Shown here: in pieces, positions 4,521 to 5,783 of the stretch | Numbering within the stretch: the stretch's first letter is position 1 | Layout of the letters: each line of letters opens with the position of its first letter | Assembly: GCA_031279295.1 (NCBI GenBank) | Contig: JAITIT010000039.1 | Location: forward strand, 1 to 5,783 | Origin: Holosporales bacterium | GTDB taxonomy: Bacteria; Pseudomonadota; Alphaproteobacteria; RUG11792 | DNA: 5,783 nt | Direction of reading: 5' to 3' | The notes under the pieces: model-generated | The model's input: only the letters and a program-made list of their open reading frames with translations | Databases searched by the model: none | Told to the model about the DNA's origin: nothing | Made by a program: the position numbers and the translations under genes

Positions 4521-5783
4521 TTAGGGGGCGATTCTCGTGTCTCCTAGGATTCTGTGCGTGACCTCCTGGTGCTGTAGAGTCATTGTCGACGCCCATGTGA
4601 TCCACGACGGCGATCCGGCGTCTCCGTATGGTATAGTAGCCGTAATGTTCGTGTCTGTTGTCAGCTGGAACACCATCGGGTTCGCTGGAGTTGTGCTCCG
4701 TAGTGTCCACACACCTGGCACGCGCAGGACTGATATCATGTACGTGTGCCACGTGTCATGGTATTTGCTCTGGAGTATGTCCATTGCGTGATCGTCTACT
4801 GTTGCTTCGGCGCATTTCTGATAGCTGGTGCCGACCCGTCTCCAGCTCTCGTACGCTCCATCTTGGTCTATTAGGGCAATTAACTCCGCACCGGTACTGT
4901 CTTGTGCTGTCAGTATGTGTGTGCCTGGTATTGTGTATGTTCCGTATCCGGTCTGTGACCAGCGTCGTGTTTTGCCCTCGTAGAGTATGTAGTCTAGTCT
5001 GAGTTCGCTCCATACGCGTGTCATCATTGTTTTCATTAGTGCTCTCCACGGTCCTTTCAGACCATTTGTGTCTAGCATTTGTTCAGCTTTGGCCTGCGCT
5101 ACCATTAGTCCAAACATGTTGTTAAGTGTGGTCCGTATCCATAGATGTACCCCGGTCTCGGAGGGCTCTGCTGCGCCTACCGTGGTTACTAGAGATTGCA
5201 GAGTAGACTGTTGTGCTATCCAACTGCTATCTCCGTCTTCCCCATCTCCTATCCCTAAACTGTTTAGCTTCAGCTGTATAGCACTTAGTTTCCCGTGTAC
5301 GCTCTCGCTCGTACCTTTAGTGCCTACCTCGTCTGCTATTGCCTGTAGCTTACCAAATAGTGATTCGTCTTCTGCTGTGTCGCTTCCCGAACCTACCTGT
5401 GTAGCTAGTGCTGCTAGGTCATCAGCCCTAGCTACCCCAGTACCTTCATCCTCCAGAGCACCAAGTCTATCATGTATGCTCCCAGCATCTCCGCCTTCTC
5501 CCACCTCTCCTGCTAGTGCTGCTAGGTCATCAGCCCTAGCTACTCCTGTACCTTCATCCTCCAGAGCACCAAGTCTATCATGTACAGTCCCAGCCGTGCC
5601 CCTCTCGCCTACCTCTCCTGCTAGTGCTATAAGCCTTCCTATTACAGACCCGCTTCCATCACCCAGACTTCCTACTATCTGTATTATCAGCTCCTCTAAC
5701 ACTGTAAGGCTAACACTATCACTACTACCTCTTGTCTCCCTCAGCATATCCCGCAGCTTATTCAGTGCTCTCCTTAACCTCTC
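4521..5783 (-). CDS. Hypothetical repeat-containing fibre-like protein, 5' end beyond the window
   Basis: I do not recognise a named family. The first in-frame ATG is at 5747 (408 residues to the stop), but the frame runs open to the window edge. The extra codons (ERLRRALNKLRD) continue an amphipathic helix, so the gene probably starts outside. Numbering from that ATG, residues 24-208 contain five or six copies of a motif like VGe.Gtag.vHdrLgAL. Two of them lie in near-identical 36-residue units (39-74 and 75-110). A helix follows (about 206-252), then a Trp/Thr-rich, probably beta-structured C-terminal part (about 253-408) with YGDAGSPSWIT (374-384) and the ending RIAP. There is no signal peptide or membrane segment in the visible part. 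Repeats of the form VG-x-Gt-x-S-v-x-x-L-a-I are, from general knowledge, common in phage tail-fibre-like shafts. A fibre or appendage role is inference. The gene lies 141 bases upstream of accD on the same strand. Confidence 0.7.
   Translation of the reverse strand, partial: ERLRRALNKLRDMLRETRGSSDSVSLTVLEELIIQIVGSLGDGSGSVIGRLIALAGEVGERGTAGTVHDRLGALEDEGTGVARADDLAALAGEVGEGGDAGSIHDRLGALEDEGTGVARADDLAALATQVGSGSDTAEDESLFGKLQAIADEVGTKGTSESVHGKLSAIQLKLNSLGIGDGEDGDSSWIAQQSTLQSLVTTVGAAEPSETGVHLWIRTTLNNMFGLMVAQAKAEQMLDTNGLKGPWRALMKTMMTRVWSELRLDYILYEGKTRRWSQTGYGTYTIPGTHILTAQDSTGAELIALIDQDGAYESWRRVGTSYQKCAEATVDDHAMDILQSKYHDTWHTYMISVLRVPGVWTLRSTTPANPMVFQLTTDTNITATIPYGDAGSPSWITWASTMTLQHQEVTHRILGDTRIAP
5404..5628 (-). 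repeat. Tandem 108-base coding repeat (36 residues per unit)
   Basis: Two full units (5404-5511 and 5512-5619) are followed by the first bases of a third (5620-5628). In each unit a 73-base block (5404-5476 and 5512-5584) matches at 71 of 73 positions, with both differences synonymous. The remaining 35 bases match at only 23 positions. The period is a multiple of three, so gain or loss of a unit would keep the frame. The block encodes HDRLGALEDEGTGVARADD and the flanking LAALA of the shaft. Confidence 0.9.

Noticed and set aside
4537..5002. Plus-strand frames opposite the right-hand repeat protein
   Set aside because: The translations are low-complexity Cys/Ser/Val-rich strings typical of antisense frames, while the minus frame shows coherent repeats and domain layout.
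5404..5628. Possible CRISPR array
   Set aside because: The repeats are 108 bases apart, lie wholly inside an open frame in phase with its codons, and have no short repeat and unique spacer structure.

Overview
The window (5783 bases, moderate GC) holds a compact four-gene housekeeping operon on the minus strand, accD - rpiB - lptF - lptG. It is flanked on both sides by unfamiliar genes that look like fibre or appendage proteins. The operon encodes the acetyl-CoA carboxylase beta subunit, ribose-5-phosphate isomerase B and the two LptF/LptG permeases of lipopolysaccharide export, so the organism is a Gram-negative (diderm) bacterium. The style of the LptF/LptG pair, the tight ATGA overlaps and the mixed-pathway operon would fit an alphaproteobacterium, possibly a reduced-genome host-associated one such as a member of Rickettsiales. 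That placement is inference and cannot be proved from this window.

Layout. Bases 1-865 (+): an open frame encoding a coiled-coil stalk followed by a beta-rich, Trp/Tyr-rich C-terminal domain; its start is uncertain and it may begin before the window. Bases 866-875: a 10-base convergent junction inside an imperfect hairpin. Bases 876-4379 (-): lptG, lptF, rpiB and accD, read right to left from accD to lptG. Junctions are ATGA overlaps (accD/rpiB and lptF/lptG) or a 5-base gap (rpiB/lptF). Bases 4380-4520: the only real intergenic space, with a good sigma-70-like promoter for the operon (TTGACG, 17-base spacer, GATACT) and a GTG start for accD. Bases 4521-5783 (-): the C-terminal 420 codons of a second fibre-like protein, cut by the window edge, with a tandemly repeated shaft and a globular C-terminal region.

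How the genes relate. The operon joins the first committed step of fatty-acid synthesis, pentose-phosphate interconversion and lipopolysaccharide transport. These could be co-ordinated as envelope and precursor supply, but no direct mechanistic link is visible. The two flanking genes share coding style (G-rich, C-poor 5' parts with many AGG/AGA/ATA codons), an architecture of coiled or repeated stalk plus C-terminal domain, a short motif YGD..SPSW[MI]T and a C-terminal [IV]AP ending. I infer that they belong to one family, perhaps phage-derived or surface appendage proteins, placed around the core operon. That is the most interesting part of the window.
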